From assembly GCA_040386235.1 (NCBI GenBank), contig JAZKGA010000001.1:682001-746000 (forward strand): a stretch of 64,000 bases of DNA, written 5' to 3'. Within the stretch, counting starts at the first letter, position 1. Each line of letters opens with the position of its first letter. Made by a program: the position numbers and the translations under genes. The notes beneath the pieces were generated by a model. The model was not told the DNA's origin, searched no databases, and was given only the letters and a program-made list of their open reading frames with translations. This DNA is from JAZKGA01 sp040386235. GTDB taxonomy: Bacteria; Pseudomonadota; Alphaproteobacteria; Micavibrionales; Micavibrionaceae. This document shows positions 54,501 to 61,661 of this stretch, piece by piece.

Positions 54501-56286
54501 TGTTCATATTTTCTGCGATCCTAATCCGGATATTGCGAAAAGCCATGCTGAGCGCGCGCGTTTGTTTGCCGATGTCAAGGGCTGGGACGCATATGACCTG
54601 TCTTTGTTATCACCGGGTGGGATGATTTTCAGCCGGGCGGACAAGGAACTTGTCCTGACGCCGGAAATTAAGGCCAGCTTTGGATTAACCGTTGACCGTT
54701 GTCCGCCATCCGATCTGATTCAGGCGATGCTGCGAACACCCACCGATCTGTTGTGGTTCGGCGGAATTGGCACGTATATCAAGGCGAAAACCGAAAGCCA
54801 TATGGATGTGGGCGATAAAACCAACAATGCCCTGCGCGTCAATGCGGAAGACATCAAAGCAAAAGTGATTGGCGAAGGGGCCAATTTGGGGATCACCCAA
54901 AAAGCCCGTATCGTCATGTCGCGCGCCGGCGTGCGCCTGAACACCGATTTCGTCGATAATTCGGCCGGGGTCGATTGTTCGGATCACGAGGTGAATATAA
55001 AAATCCTGCTGCGCGACTGCATGACGGCCGGCGCATTGCGTGAAGAGGACCGGAATGCCCTGTTGTCAGAGATGACGGAGGATGTTGCCGCCCATGTTCT
55101 GCAGAATAATTATCAGCAGACGCAGGCGATCAGCTTGATGACATTCCGTGCTGGGAAACGCCTGCCGCAGCATATGCGGTTGATGCAGCACCTGACGCAG
55201 ACAGGCCTGTTGGACCGTGCGGTGGAAACGCTGCCGGATGATGAGGCGTGCAAGTATCTGCAACAGCATGGCCAGGGCCTGAGCCGCGCAGAACTGTGCG
55301 TTCTGCAATCCTATGCCAAAATTCAGCTGACGCGCGATATCCTGGCCAGTAATGTGCCGGATGCCGAGGCCGTGGAAAACATCCTGGTGACGTATTTTCC
55401 ACCCCAATTGCAATCGCGTTTCTTGAAACAGATCAAGGCGCACCAGCTGCGGCGTGAGATTATCGCGACCTATCTCTGTAACCTTATCGTCAACCGGGTT
55501 GGCGGGACGTTCGTTTATGAAATGGCGGCATTGACAGGGTATGACGTGCCGGTGATTGTTCAAGCTGTCCTGCTGGTATCCCACATCTATGACCTGCATA
55601 CGTTGTGGCAGGGGATTGAGATGCTGGACGGAAAAGTGCCAGCGGTCACGCAGATGCAAGCGTATGAAAAGATCGCCGATCTGCTGGAACAAGACGTGGC
55701 CTGGCTGCTGCGGCGCTATGGCGGCAACATTACCGCGGCGCATGACGTGACACGTTATGCGACTGTTCTCAGCAACCTGCACCAGATTATGCGCGATAAT
55801 ATTCCAGACGTGGTGCGCGCAAAAGTCGAGGCGGAAGTCCAAACCCTGGAAGGCGCCGGTTTCCCGGCTGAGATGGCCTACCGGATCGTCCTGCTGCCGT
55901 TCCTGGCCCATGGCTGTGATATTATTCGCCTGGCTGAGACGTATAAGCACGACGTGGCTGCTGTGACGCAACTGTATTTCGCCATTGATACGACCTTTTA
56001 CCTGTCATGGCTGCAAAACCAGACGCAAATGCTGACCTCTGGCGATACGTGGGGTGAGCGGGTGCTGGATGGATTGCAGGAAGGCTTTATTGCCGCACAG
56101 GGCGATATTTCAGCCCTGGCCCTGGCCGATGGCGTGATTGCGCCTGAAGCCATTGCGGAATGGATGCGCTTGAAACGACCACAGGCTGGCATTGTGCAGA
56201 CACGGTTGGCTGAATTATTCGGCTATACCACCTTGACACTGCCAATGCTGTTAAGTGCGGCGCAGGAATTAAGAAAGCTGGTTTAG
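51589..56286 (+). CDS. gdhB: Large NAD-dependent glutamate dehydrogenase
   Basis: A 1565-residue enzyme of the ~180 kDa class, which turns glutamate into 2-oxoglutarate, ammonia and NADH. The long N-terminal half (to ~760) contains ACT-like regulatory segments. The catalytic domain shows GGLRWSDRPDDFRTEVLGL, the lysine motif VPMGAKGGF and the nucleotide-binding GVGDMGGDVFGNAM (~940). The class is common in alphaproteobacteria for growth on amino acids. The ATG at 51589 has only a distant AAAGG site. No regulator is adjacent; lptB follows after four bases. The symbol gdhB follows common use for this class and is not specific. Confidence 0.95.
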   Translation: MSSLINALVSSMPNARDYTAQFFADAYPDDLAHLTQKKLEDVAAAHRGWGKSFKPGDLHLTFDQIPHDGGTAIDIVSDDMAFVVDSVAAALTDLGHEIELMVHPRMPAGYDSTVYLSHMHIVLGKKLAKPQQERIATELRRVMQDIVDANRDWAAMREQVGQCQDYIKNGPADPAKTEYSEFLNYLYDGNFTFLGYRFYDLTKQGAAQVVDKSGLGLLRDDRVPVFINNADISLPDKLQTLRRTLPQLTISKVNRNSTVHRRVPLDCVEIKQYSDTGDLIGQAMFIGLFTSVTYARSLRNIPYLRWKADQVMERSQYQPGTHDYKAMRHILERYPRDELFQIDVATLQRFATSILRQQERRRVSLYLRPDPFGRFVSALVYIPRDQFDTRMRTKFQRALEHALGGETSLFYSSVDDSMLARILYNISIPPFTTPHYDAIALEKMLQDLASSWEEKLEESLLVRHGDDEGTILHDRYVGAFPLQYQERNPADKTAHDIQALERVLATLQIGFYLYRPGQADPGELRLKVYNPSQPIALSSIMPILENMGLWVVAEEPFLITPPATTGDPVWIQDFWLTLPPELLERVDLKAFHKSVENALHAVWWGEAENDCLNQLVLAQQMSWRDVALLRSFVKYAVQIQSTYTIQALMRALTDHSDIAIALLRLFNARHNPALADKGREAAQSAEKDAIKALLQDVPSLDHDRILRIYLNLIMASLRTNYYQPNSDGIPKTYIATKYDSQAIAILPDPKPYREIFVYSPRVEGVHLRFDKIARGGLRWSDRPDDFRTEVLGLVKAQNVKNAVIVPMGAKGGFILKNAPDGKDRQAFQAEGIACYRIFIQALLDITDNRKGKDILPPRKVVCHDAPDPYLVVAADKGTATFSDIANSISIENDFWLGDAFASGGSAGYDHKKMGITARGGWEAVKRHFRELDIDTQSQDFNVIGVGDMGGDVFGNAMLLSPHIRLIGAFNHVHIFCDPNPDIAKSHAERARLFADVKGWDAYDLSLLSPGGMIFSRADKELVLTPEIKASFGLTVDRCPPSDLIQAMLRTPTDLLWFGGIGTYIKAKTESHMDVGDKTNNALRVNAEDIKAKVIGEGANLGITQKARIVMSRAGVRLNTDFVDNSAGVDCSDHEVNIKILLRDCMTAGALREEDRNALLSEMTEDVAAHVLQNNYQQTQAISLMTFRAGKRLPQHMRLMQHLTQTGLLDRAVETLPDDEACKYLQQHGQGLSRAELCVLQSYAKIQLTRDILASNVPDAEAVENILVTYFPPQLQSRFLKQIKAHQLRREIIATYLCNLIVNRVGGTFVYEMAALTGYDVPVIVQAVLLVSHIYDLHTLWQGIEMLDGKVPAVTQMQAYEKIADLLEQDVAWLLRRYGGNITAAHDVTRYATVLSNLHQIMRDNIPDVVRAKVEAEVQTLEGAGFPAEMAYRIVLLPFLAHGCDIIRLAETYKHDVAAVTQLYFAIDTTFYLSWLQNQTQMLTSGDTWGERVLDGLQEGFIAAQGDISALALADGVIAPEAIAEWMRLKRPQAGIVQTRLAELFGYTTLTLPMLLSAAQELRKLV

Positions 56287-56290
56287 ATAA

Positions 56291-57043
56291 ATGGAAGATC
56301 ATCCGCAAATACGTGCCAGCGCGCGCGGCCTGATGGTGGCGCATTTGTCGAAGACATATAAGAACCGCCCCGTTCTGCGCGATGTGTCGTTGCAGGTTGA
56401 GCGCGGCGAAGCGGTGGCGCTTCTGGGACCCAACGGGGCCGGAAAGACCACCTGTTTTTATATGATATCGGGCTTGCTGATGCCGGATGGCGGCCAGATT
56501 GTTCTGGACGGCCACGATATCACCGCGCTGCCCATGTATCGCCGCGCGCGGATGGGAATTGGGTATTTGCCGCAAGAAGCCTCGATTTTTCGGGGGTTGA
56601 GTGTTGAAGACAACATTCGTTGCGTCCTTGAGGGGCAGAAAATCAACCGCGCGGATCAGGATGTGTTGCTTGAGGAATTGCTGGCCGAATTTTCCGTGAC
56701 GCATTTGCGCCGGACGCCGGCTGTCGCCCTGTCGGGCGGGGAACGCCGCCGTGTGGAAATTGCCCGCGCCCTTGCCTGTCGTCCCCAATTTATATTGCTG
56801 GATGAACCGCTGGCTGGGATCGACCCGATTGCCGTGGGCGATATCCGTAACCTGATCGCGCATCTGAAGAATCGCGGGATCGGCGTGCTGATCACCGATC
56901 ACAACGTGCGTGACACGCTGGGCATTGTTGACCGCGCCTATATTCTGCATGACGGCAAAGTGTTGATGGAAGGCCCGCCACACAGCATCGTTGCGAATGA
57001 TGATGTCCGCCGCGTTTATCTTGGCGAAGGGTTTTCGTTATAG
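56291..57043 (+). CDS. lptB: LPS export ABC transporter ATPase LptB
   Basis: ATPase of the Lpt bridge that extracts lipopolysaccharide from the inner membrane. Walker A is GPNGAGKT (46-53), the signature ALSGGERRRVEIARAL starts at ~146, and Walker B ILLDE ends at Glu172. YLPQEASIFRGLSVEDNI is an LptB hallmark. 250 residues. lptC and lptA, often just upstream, are absent; the glutamate dehydrogenase gene lies there instead (four-base gap). The next gene on the usual order would be rpoN, but two foreign-looking genes intervene. Confidence 0.95.
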   Translation: MEDHPQIRASARGLMVAHLSKTYKNRPVLRDVSLQVERGEAVALLGPNGAGKTTCFYMISGLLMPDGGQIVLDGHDITALPMYRRARMGIGYLPQEASIFRGLSVEDNIRCVLEGQKINRADQDVLLEELLAEFSVTHLRRTPAVALSGGERRRVEIARALACRPQFILLDEPLAGIDPIAVGDIRNLIAHLKNRGIGVLITDHNVRDTLGIVDRAYILHDGKVLMEGPPHSIVANDDVRRVYLGEGFSL

Positions 57044-57054
57044 GATATTATTCC

Positions 57055-57083
57055 TTGTATCTCCATTCTTAACAGATTATAGT
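57055..57083 (+). promoter_or_regulatory. Putative promoter of the inserted gene pair
   Basis: TTGTAT (57055-57060) and TATAGT (57078-57083) lie exactly 17 bases apart in the 80-base gap after lptB, 40 bases before the next start codon. Confidence 0.5.
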
Positions 57084-57123
57084 CATCTTCTAAACAACGG
57101 CCTATGGGCTTGAAGGAGACAAG

Positions 57124-58068
57124 ATGTCGATAGCACCTTTAAGTAAAGAGATGCAACTCAGAGTGGGTTTGGCAAATCCGTTTGAGATCAATTATGAGAT
57201 TGGCGACGGCCGTTATAATGACGAGGATGATATCGCCGGTCTTGATCGGGCCTTATCGACCCTCACTTATCGTCCGTTTGAAAAACAGGAAGACCCCGAC
57301 CGCTTTATCACCCGTGATATGGATGTGGCGATCCGAAACTTCCAGAAAGATAACAATCTTAAAACCGATGGCTGGCTAAAACCCGGTGGCGAAACGCAAC
57401 TGGCGTTGAATGAACAAATGGTCAAATATGCTTCCCAAAACCAACCAGTAAGAAAATCCACACCTAAGCCTCAACAAACTGATAATAGCCAAACAGATGC
57501 AACGGGGCGACGTGTATCTGATGCAAATGTTGCAATCCCAACACGTAAACCTGATACGGAAAGAGAGCGCAAAGCGGCCATTCTAGACGACAATAAAAAA
57601 GCACCGTTTCATATTTTACCCAACCCAAAGGCCAATGGTAAAGAACCATTGCATGCTTGGAACTTCTGGAGCGAAGTAAAAGAGAATGAACGTACTATTG
57701 AAGCAGAGGCAAAAAAAGCTGGCGTGGACCCTGATTTTGTCAAAGCTATTGTTCACTTAGAAACAACGCAAGGATGGTATGACAGGTTGAAGCTAGGTAA
57801 CAAAACAATACGTCCAATGAATGTTCACGCTGAAGAATGGAAAGATTTGGGATATAGTCGTGAAGACTTAAAGGTGTCGGAGAAAAATGTGCAGGCTGGT
57901 ATTAGGCTTATCAGCAAAATTCAGAATCGAATGCCTGGCGCATCATCCGAAGAAATTGCCAGCGTTTATAATTCGTTGGGTACGCGTAAGGTAACAGATT
58001 ACGGTACGAGGGTGAAGAAATTGATGCAGGAAAAACCTTGGGAAAAGCAAAATGGTAAAAAGAAGTAG
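57124..58068 (+). CDS. Peptidoglycan-binding and transglycosylase-like protein
   Basis: A 314-residue protein with no signal peptide or membrane segment. Residues ~58-98 resemble the peptidoglycan-binding helical domain (MDVAIRNFQKDNNLKTDGWL). After a Gln/Thr/Lys-rich linker (~105-160), residues ~185-302 look like a lytic transglycosylase. Glu213 in IVHLETTQGW fits the catalytic position, and M232, NVQAGIRLISKI, the VYN at 281-283 and TDYGTRV match the order of the later SLT motifs. A strong AAGGAG site is five bases before the ATG. The next gene overlaps it by 17 bases. Base composition is poorer in G+C than the flanks. It could be an exported effector or lysis enzyme; this is inference. Confidence 0.7.
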   Translation: MSIAPLSKEMQLRVGLANPFEINYEIGDGRYNDEDDIAGLDRALSTLTYRPFEKQEDPDRFITRDMDVAIRNFQKDNNLKTDGWLKPGGETQLALNEQMVKYASQNQPVRKSTPKPQQTDNSQTDATGRRVSDANVAIPTRKPDTERERKAAILDDNKKAPFHILPNPKANGKEPLHAWNFWSEVKENERTIEAEAKKAGVDPDFVKAIVHLETTQGWYDRLKLGNKTIRPMNVHAEEWKDLGYSREDLKVSEKNVQAGIRLISKIQNRMPGASSEEIASVYNSLGTRKVTDYGTRVKKLMQEKPWEKQNGKKK

Positions 58069-58732
58069 AATCATAATTGTATCAGGACTTGCGATCAGTC
58101 TTATGTCTGCATGTGTTGGCGACATATATGCATGGGGTCCTCACCCTTTAAGAATAGCAAGTATGGTAATGTTGCCTTTCTCTCTTTTGGCTATGATAGT
58201 GGATCGATATGCACGCTTCATACAGCATGACCCGCGAGAATCAACGATTGCATTTTACTGGCTTTTGCTAGGTGTGTTCGGCGGAGTGTCTCTAAGTGGT
58301 ATATTTATTATACTTCCAGGGTCCCATCTTTCGATGAGGGAACATATGATGTTGTTCTATGATGTGACAGCTCTGGTTTCTTACCCCTGTGCCATCATCG
58401 TCTGTCTTGCCATGTGTTTTGAGGGGCGCACATATATACCTCAACAGGCAGAACACTTAACTCACGACAGCCATCAAGATAACACGCGATCAGCACACAA
58501 AACTGCAGTGACTAGCAGTCGTAAACGGATACTCCTAATTGGTTTAAGTATCAGTTTAATGTGTGGCATATTTTCTTCTTTAGCTGCTTGGGATCATAAC
58601 CCCCAAGAAATGTATACAGATGATCCCTGGCAGTTATTGCACATAGGTATCCCGTGGGCTGTTGTGGTCATGATCCCTTTTATTCTTTTGGTAATGATGC
58701 GTGAAATATATACGCATTATAAACACAGGTGA
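58052..58732 (+). CDS. Hypothetical polytopic membrane protein with internal duplication
   Basis: A 226-residue protein with about six hydrophobic segments (near 7-26, 36-51, 67-88, 102-121, 159-178, 199-216) and a polar His/Asp/Gln-rich linker at ~130-155. The start SRIIIVSGLAISLM reappears as KRILLIGLSISLM at ~158, and both copies end in AxW-xx-P (W28, W180), so the two halves seem duplicated. No family recognised. The first segment is followed by MSACVG, which could also be a lipobox (Cys21). It overlaps the muramidase-like gene (ATG inside its end, with GGAAAAG upstream), so the two are one unit. A 60-base stretch at 58141-58200 has only 22 G/C. Confidence 0.7.
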   Translation: MVKRSRIIIVSGLAISLMSACVGDIYAWGPHPLRIASMVMLPFSLLAMIVDRYARFIQHDPRESTIAFYWLLLGVFGGVSLSGIFIILPGSHLSMREHMMLFYDVTALVSYPCAIIVCLAMCFEGRTYIPQQAEHLTHDSHQDNTRSAHKTAVTSSRKRILLIGLSISLMCGIFSSLAAWDHNPQEMYTDDPWQLLHIGIPWAVVVMIPFILLVMMREIYTHYKHR

Positions 58733-58802
58733 AAATATCAAGCTATTGCCCTATACAATCCATCCTGTTTTCCTGGATGCGCGGCTGTGATAGAATAGGC
58801 GT

Positions 58803-60206
58803 ATGAGCAGCAATAAGATGCAGCAGACGCTTGATTTTCGTCAGGCCCAGTCCGTCATTATGACCCCGCAGATGCAGCAGGCCGTCAAGCTGTTGCAGAT
58901 GAGCAATCAAGAGCTGGCAGGCTATCTGGAAGAAGAGCTGGCGCAAAACCCCCTGCTGGAAAAAGCCGAGAGTACAGGGGACGGGGATGCAAGCGCGGGT
59001 GATACGAAACCTGAGCCGGACATGGACTTTTCCGCCACCAACCAGTTCTCAAACGTCGGCGCGGGCGGGGGCCACAGCTTTGATATTGATGATCGAACGA
59101 TTGAAGATACACTTGCCGCCCACCGATCCCTGCGGGCGCATTTACAAGAGCAGCTGGCCACAGAATTGCCGGATATGGGCGATCGCTTGGTCGGATCGCT
59201 TCTGATTGATCGGCTGGATGAACAGGGGTATCTGCGCGAAGATGTCGCGACCCTGGCGGCCAGTTTGAATGTGCCATTACCGCGCGTGACCTCTGTTCTG
59301 GCGCGGTTGCGCCGCTTTGATCCCGTGGGTATTTTCGCCAGCGATCTGGCGGATTGCCTGCGCCTGCAACTGATCGACCAGGGCCGGTATGATGATATCT
59401 TTGCGGTGATCCTGGATCATTTGCCGCTGGTGGGAAATCGTGATTACGCCGCCCTTCAAAAGCTGACGCAGGCGACGCGTCCCGTATTGGAAGACCGTAT
59501 TGCGATTTTAAAACACTTGAACCCTAAACCCGTCAGTGATTTTGAGCATTTTATTGTTCAAACCGCGATCCCGGATGTTCTGATGAAACCGCTGCCACGC
59601 GAGATTGGCGGTGGCTGGCGCGTTGAATTAAATGCCGCGACGTTACCCAAGGTTCTGTTTAACCAGGTCTATGCGGCTGATATTTTATCCAAAAGCAAAA
59701 CGACGCAAGACCGGTCTTACATTCAAACGCAAATTCAGTCGGCAGGGTGGCTGGTCCGCGCGTTGGACCAACGGGCGCAGACAATCCTGAAGGTCGCCAG
59801 CGCGATTATCGCGGCCCAGGACGGCTTTTTTCTGTATGGCATCGCGTTTCTGAAGCCATTAATCCTGCGTGATATTGCGACGGAAATCGACATGCATGAA
59901 AGCACGGTCAGCCGGGTGACCACGGGCAAATATATCGGCACGCCGCGCGGTTTGTTCGAACTGAAATTCTTTTTTTCTGGCGGTATCTCCGGAACAGATG
60001 GCGCGCCGCAATTGGCGGCTGGCGCGGTGAAGGCACGCGTAAAAACCATGATTGATGCCGAAAAACCCGGCGATATTTTATCGGATGATGAGATCGTGGC
60101 CCAGCTGCGTACTGAAGGAATTGAGATTGCCCGGCGGACGGTGGCTAAATACAGGGATATGCTGGGTATCCCCGCATCATCTGTGCGGCGGCGTCAGAAA
60201 GACTGA
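58803..60206 (+). CDS. rpoN: RNA polymerase sigma-54 factor
   Basis: Sigma-54 (467 residues) directs RNA polymerase to -24/-12 promoters that need an AAA+ activator. Region I is Gln-rich (LDFRQAQSVIMTPQMQQAVKLLQMSNQEL), an acidic region II follows, and near the C-terminus the RpoN box reads ARRTVAKYR (443-451) after the helix-turn-helix (DMHESTVSRVTTGKYI). No activator gene is seen in the window. It normally follows lptB, from which it is separated here by the inserted pair. hpf follows. Confidence 0.98.
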   Translation: MSSNKMQQTLDFRQAQSVIMTPQMQQAVKLLQMSNQELAGYLEEELAQNPLLEKAESTGDGDASAGDTKPEPDMDFSATNQFSNVGAGGGHSFDIDDRTIEDTLAAHRSLRAHLQEQLATELPDMGDRLVGSLLIDRLDEQGYLREDVATLAASLNVPLPRVTSVLARLRRFDPVGIFASDLADCLRLQLIDQGRYDDIFAVILDHLPLVGNRDYAALQKLTQATRPVLEDRIAILKHLNPKPVSDFEHFIVQTAIPDVLMKPLPREIGGGWRVELNAATLPKVLFNQVYAADILSKSKTTQDRSYIQTQIQSAGWLVRALDQRAQTILKVASAIIAAQDGFFLYGIAFLKPLILRDIATEIDMHESTVSRVTTGKYIGTPRGLFELKFFFSGGISGTDGAPQLAAGAVKARVKTMIDAEKPGDILSDDEIVAQLRTEGIEIARRTVAKYRDMLGIPASSVRRRQKD

Positions 60207-60220
60207 CTTGCTGATTATCA

Positions 60221-60249
60221 TTGGCGCACTAAGGTCAATATGATAAAAT
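60221..60249 (+). promoter_or_regulatory. Putative promoter of hpf
   Basis: TTGGCG (60221-60226) and TAAAAT (60244-60249) lie exactly 17 bases apart, 36 bases before the hpf start. No convincing -24/-12 sigma-54 element was seen in this gap. Confidence 0.5.
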
Positions 60250-60284
60250 GAAGTCCTACTATTCTTACAGAAAGGCAGAATACC

Positions 60285-60908
60285 ATGCAAATTACCGTGC
60301 AAGGAAAACAAATGGATGTTGGGGATTCTTTACGGACCCACGCAACGTCAAAAATTAATGAAATTCTGCAGAAATACTTTAATCGCGCCACGGATGTGAC
60401 CGCTACATTGTCCCCAGAAGGCCACGGTTTCGTGCGCGCCCATATTTCCTTACATGTCGGTCGCCAGATCATGGTCCAGGCCACTGCGGTGGAATCCGAA
60501 GCCTATGCTGCCTTTGATGCCGCGATGACCAAGGTTGCCAAACAGATGCGCCGGTACAAACAACGCCTGCGCAGTCATCATGATCGCATTGCTGAACTGC
60601 CGGAAACCGACTGGATTCAGGCGCAGGATTACACCCTGGCGAATGATGAGCGGATGGACGATGAAGGCGACAGTTCGGATGATACGTCCGCTGGGGCTGA
60701 ACCACTGGTTATTGCCGAAATGACCACCGCGATTCAAAACATGTCGGTGTCAGAAGCCGTGATGCGGATGGATTTAGCGGGACAGTCGGCCTTGCTGTTC
60801 AGCAACGCGAAAACGGGCGGTCTGAACATGGTCTATCGCCGGGCCGATGGCAATATCGGTTGGGTCGATCCCGCAAGCAACGCCTCGGCGCGCCAGGCCG
60901 CGGAATAA
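60285..60908 (+). CDS. hpf: Ribosome hibernation promoting factor, long form
   Basis: Long HPF (207 residues) pairs 70S ribosomes into inactive 100S dimers. The N-terminal S30AE-like domain (residues 1-105) starts MQITVQGKQMDVGDSLRTHA. After an acidic linker (DDEGDSSDDTSAG), the C-terminal dimerisation domain has SVSEAVMRMDLAGQSALLFSNAK and LNMVYRRADGNIGWVDP. ATG follows AGAAAGGCAG. The following gene starts immediately after its stop codon. Confidence 0.95.
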   Translation: MQITVQGKQMDVGDSLRTHATSKINEILQKYFNRATDVTATLSPEGHGFVRAHISLHVGRQIMVQATAVESEAYAAFDAAMTKVAKQMRRYKQRLRSHHDRIAELPETDWIQAQDYTLANDERMDDEGDSSDDTSAGAEPLVIAEMTTAIQNMSVSEAVMRMDLAGQSALLFSNAKTGGLNMVYRRADGNIGWVDPASNASARQAAE

Positions 60909-61262
60909 ATGCCGCATTTAATTGTCGATTACAGCACGACGCTTGATGATCGGGCGGATATGCAGGCGTTGTTGAAACGCCTGCATGACGTGGCGTGTAC
61001 CCTGCCGACCATTGATCCGCATTCGGTGAAATCGCGCCTGTCACCGCGCTCTCATGCTTTGGTGGGGCAAGCGGGGCCGGATGCATTGTATGCCCATGTG
61101 CAGTTCAGCTTGTTGAATGGCCGTACTTTGGCGGTGCGCCAGCAGATGCGCGATGAATTGGCGGCGATCCTGACGGATATTTTACCTTCCGCGACCGACT
61201 TGGCCGTTGAAATCCGGCAAATGGAAAAGGATACATATTTCAAGCAGGCGGGGGTGGCCTGA
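60909..61262 (+). CDS. CHMI-like tautomerase (5-carboxymethyl-2-hydroxymuconate isomerase family)
   Basis: A 117-residue protein whose start MPHLIVDYS exposes Pro at position 2 as the catalytic amino-terminal proline after Met removal. The lengths and the segment HVQFSLLNGRTLAVRQQM match the family. Members isomerise ring-cleavage intermediates of homoprotocatechuate, but no other gene of that pathway is near, so the physiological substrate is uncertain. The start codon directly touches the hpf stop, which suggests co-transcription. Confidence 0.8.
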   Translation: MPHLIVDYSTTLDDRADMQALLKRLHDVACTLPTIDPHSVKSRLSPRSHALVGQAGPDALYAHVQFSLLNGRTLAVRQQMRDELAAILTDILPSATDLAVEIRQMEKDTYFKQAGVA

Positions 61263-61316
61263 TTTGTTTGTTTTATGCTTGCAAATTTAACCGTCCCTCT
61301 CTAAATCTCTTAGGCG

Positions 61317-61661
61317 ATGATGCCATCTCCTAACCTGACTGTCTCTGCTGCTGACGAACACTTGGCCGATACGCACGTTTTACGGTTATGGGCCCAGGAT
61401 CTGGACGACGAAACACAGAATGCCATCGACATTTTTCTTACAAATCTTGCGGCCCAAAATATCCGCCCTGACATCACAGTCACGGGCGATATTGTTGCAA
61501 TTGTAACGACCCTGTCGCAATCCCTGCAAGCCATGGTGCCTGGCCATCCGGCTACCTTGAAAACCATGCTGGATTACACCACACGTTTTCTGGCCGATTA
61601 CATGCTGGAAACCGGCACCATAACGATGAAGGTGCATTTTGGATCAGGGGATAACGCATGA
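61317..61661 (+). CDS. Hypothetical helical protein, 114 residues
   Basis: Not recognised. Mostly helical, soluble, no signal peptide. Residues ~57-103 (GDIVAIVTTLSQSLQAMVPG through TGTITM) resemble residues ~97-150 of the next protein (SDIVAMAEIVQALTAALAPG through DGAITA), with the same start DIVA, PG and a final GxIT. Two ATGs are adjacent (61317, 61320). Its stop overlaps the next start (ATGA), so both are translated together. Confidence 0.6.
   Translation: MMPSPNLTVSAADEHLADTHVLRLWAQDLDDETQNAIDIFLTNLAAQNIRPDITVTGDIVAIVTTLSQSLQAMVPGHPATLKTMLDYTTRFLADYMLETGTITMKVHFGSGDNA

Noticed and set aside
55066..55971. A 301-codon reverse frame within the glutamate dehydrogenase gene
   Set aside because: Antisense to the conserved C-terminal domain; His/Gln-rich composition typical of shadow frames.
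60207..60284. A possible sigma-54 (-24/-12) promoter for hpf next to rpoN
   Set aside because: No GG and GC pair at the right spacing; a sigma-70-type pair at 60221 and 60244 fits better.
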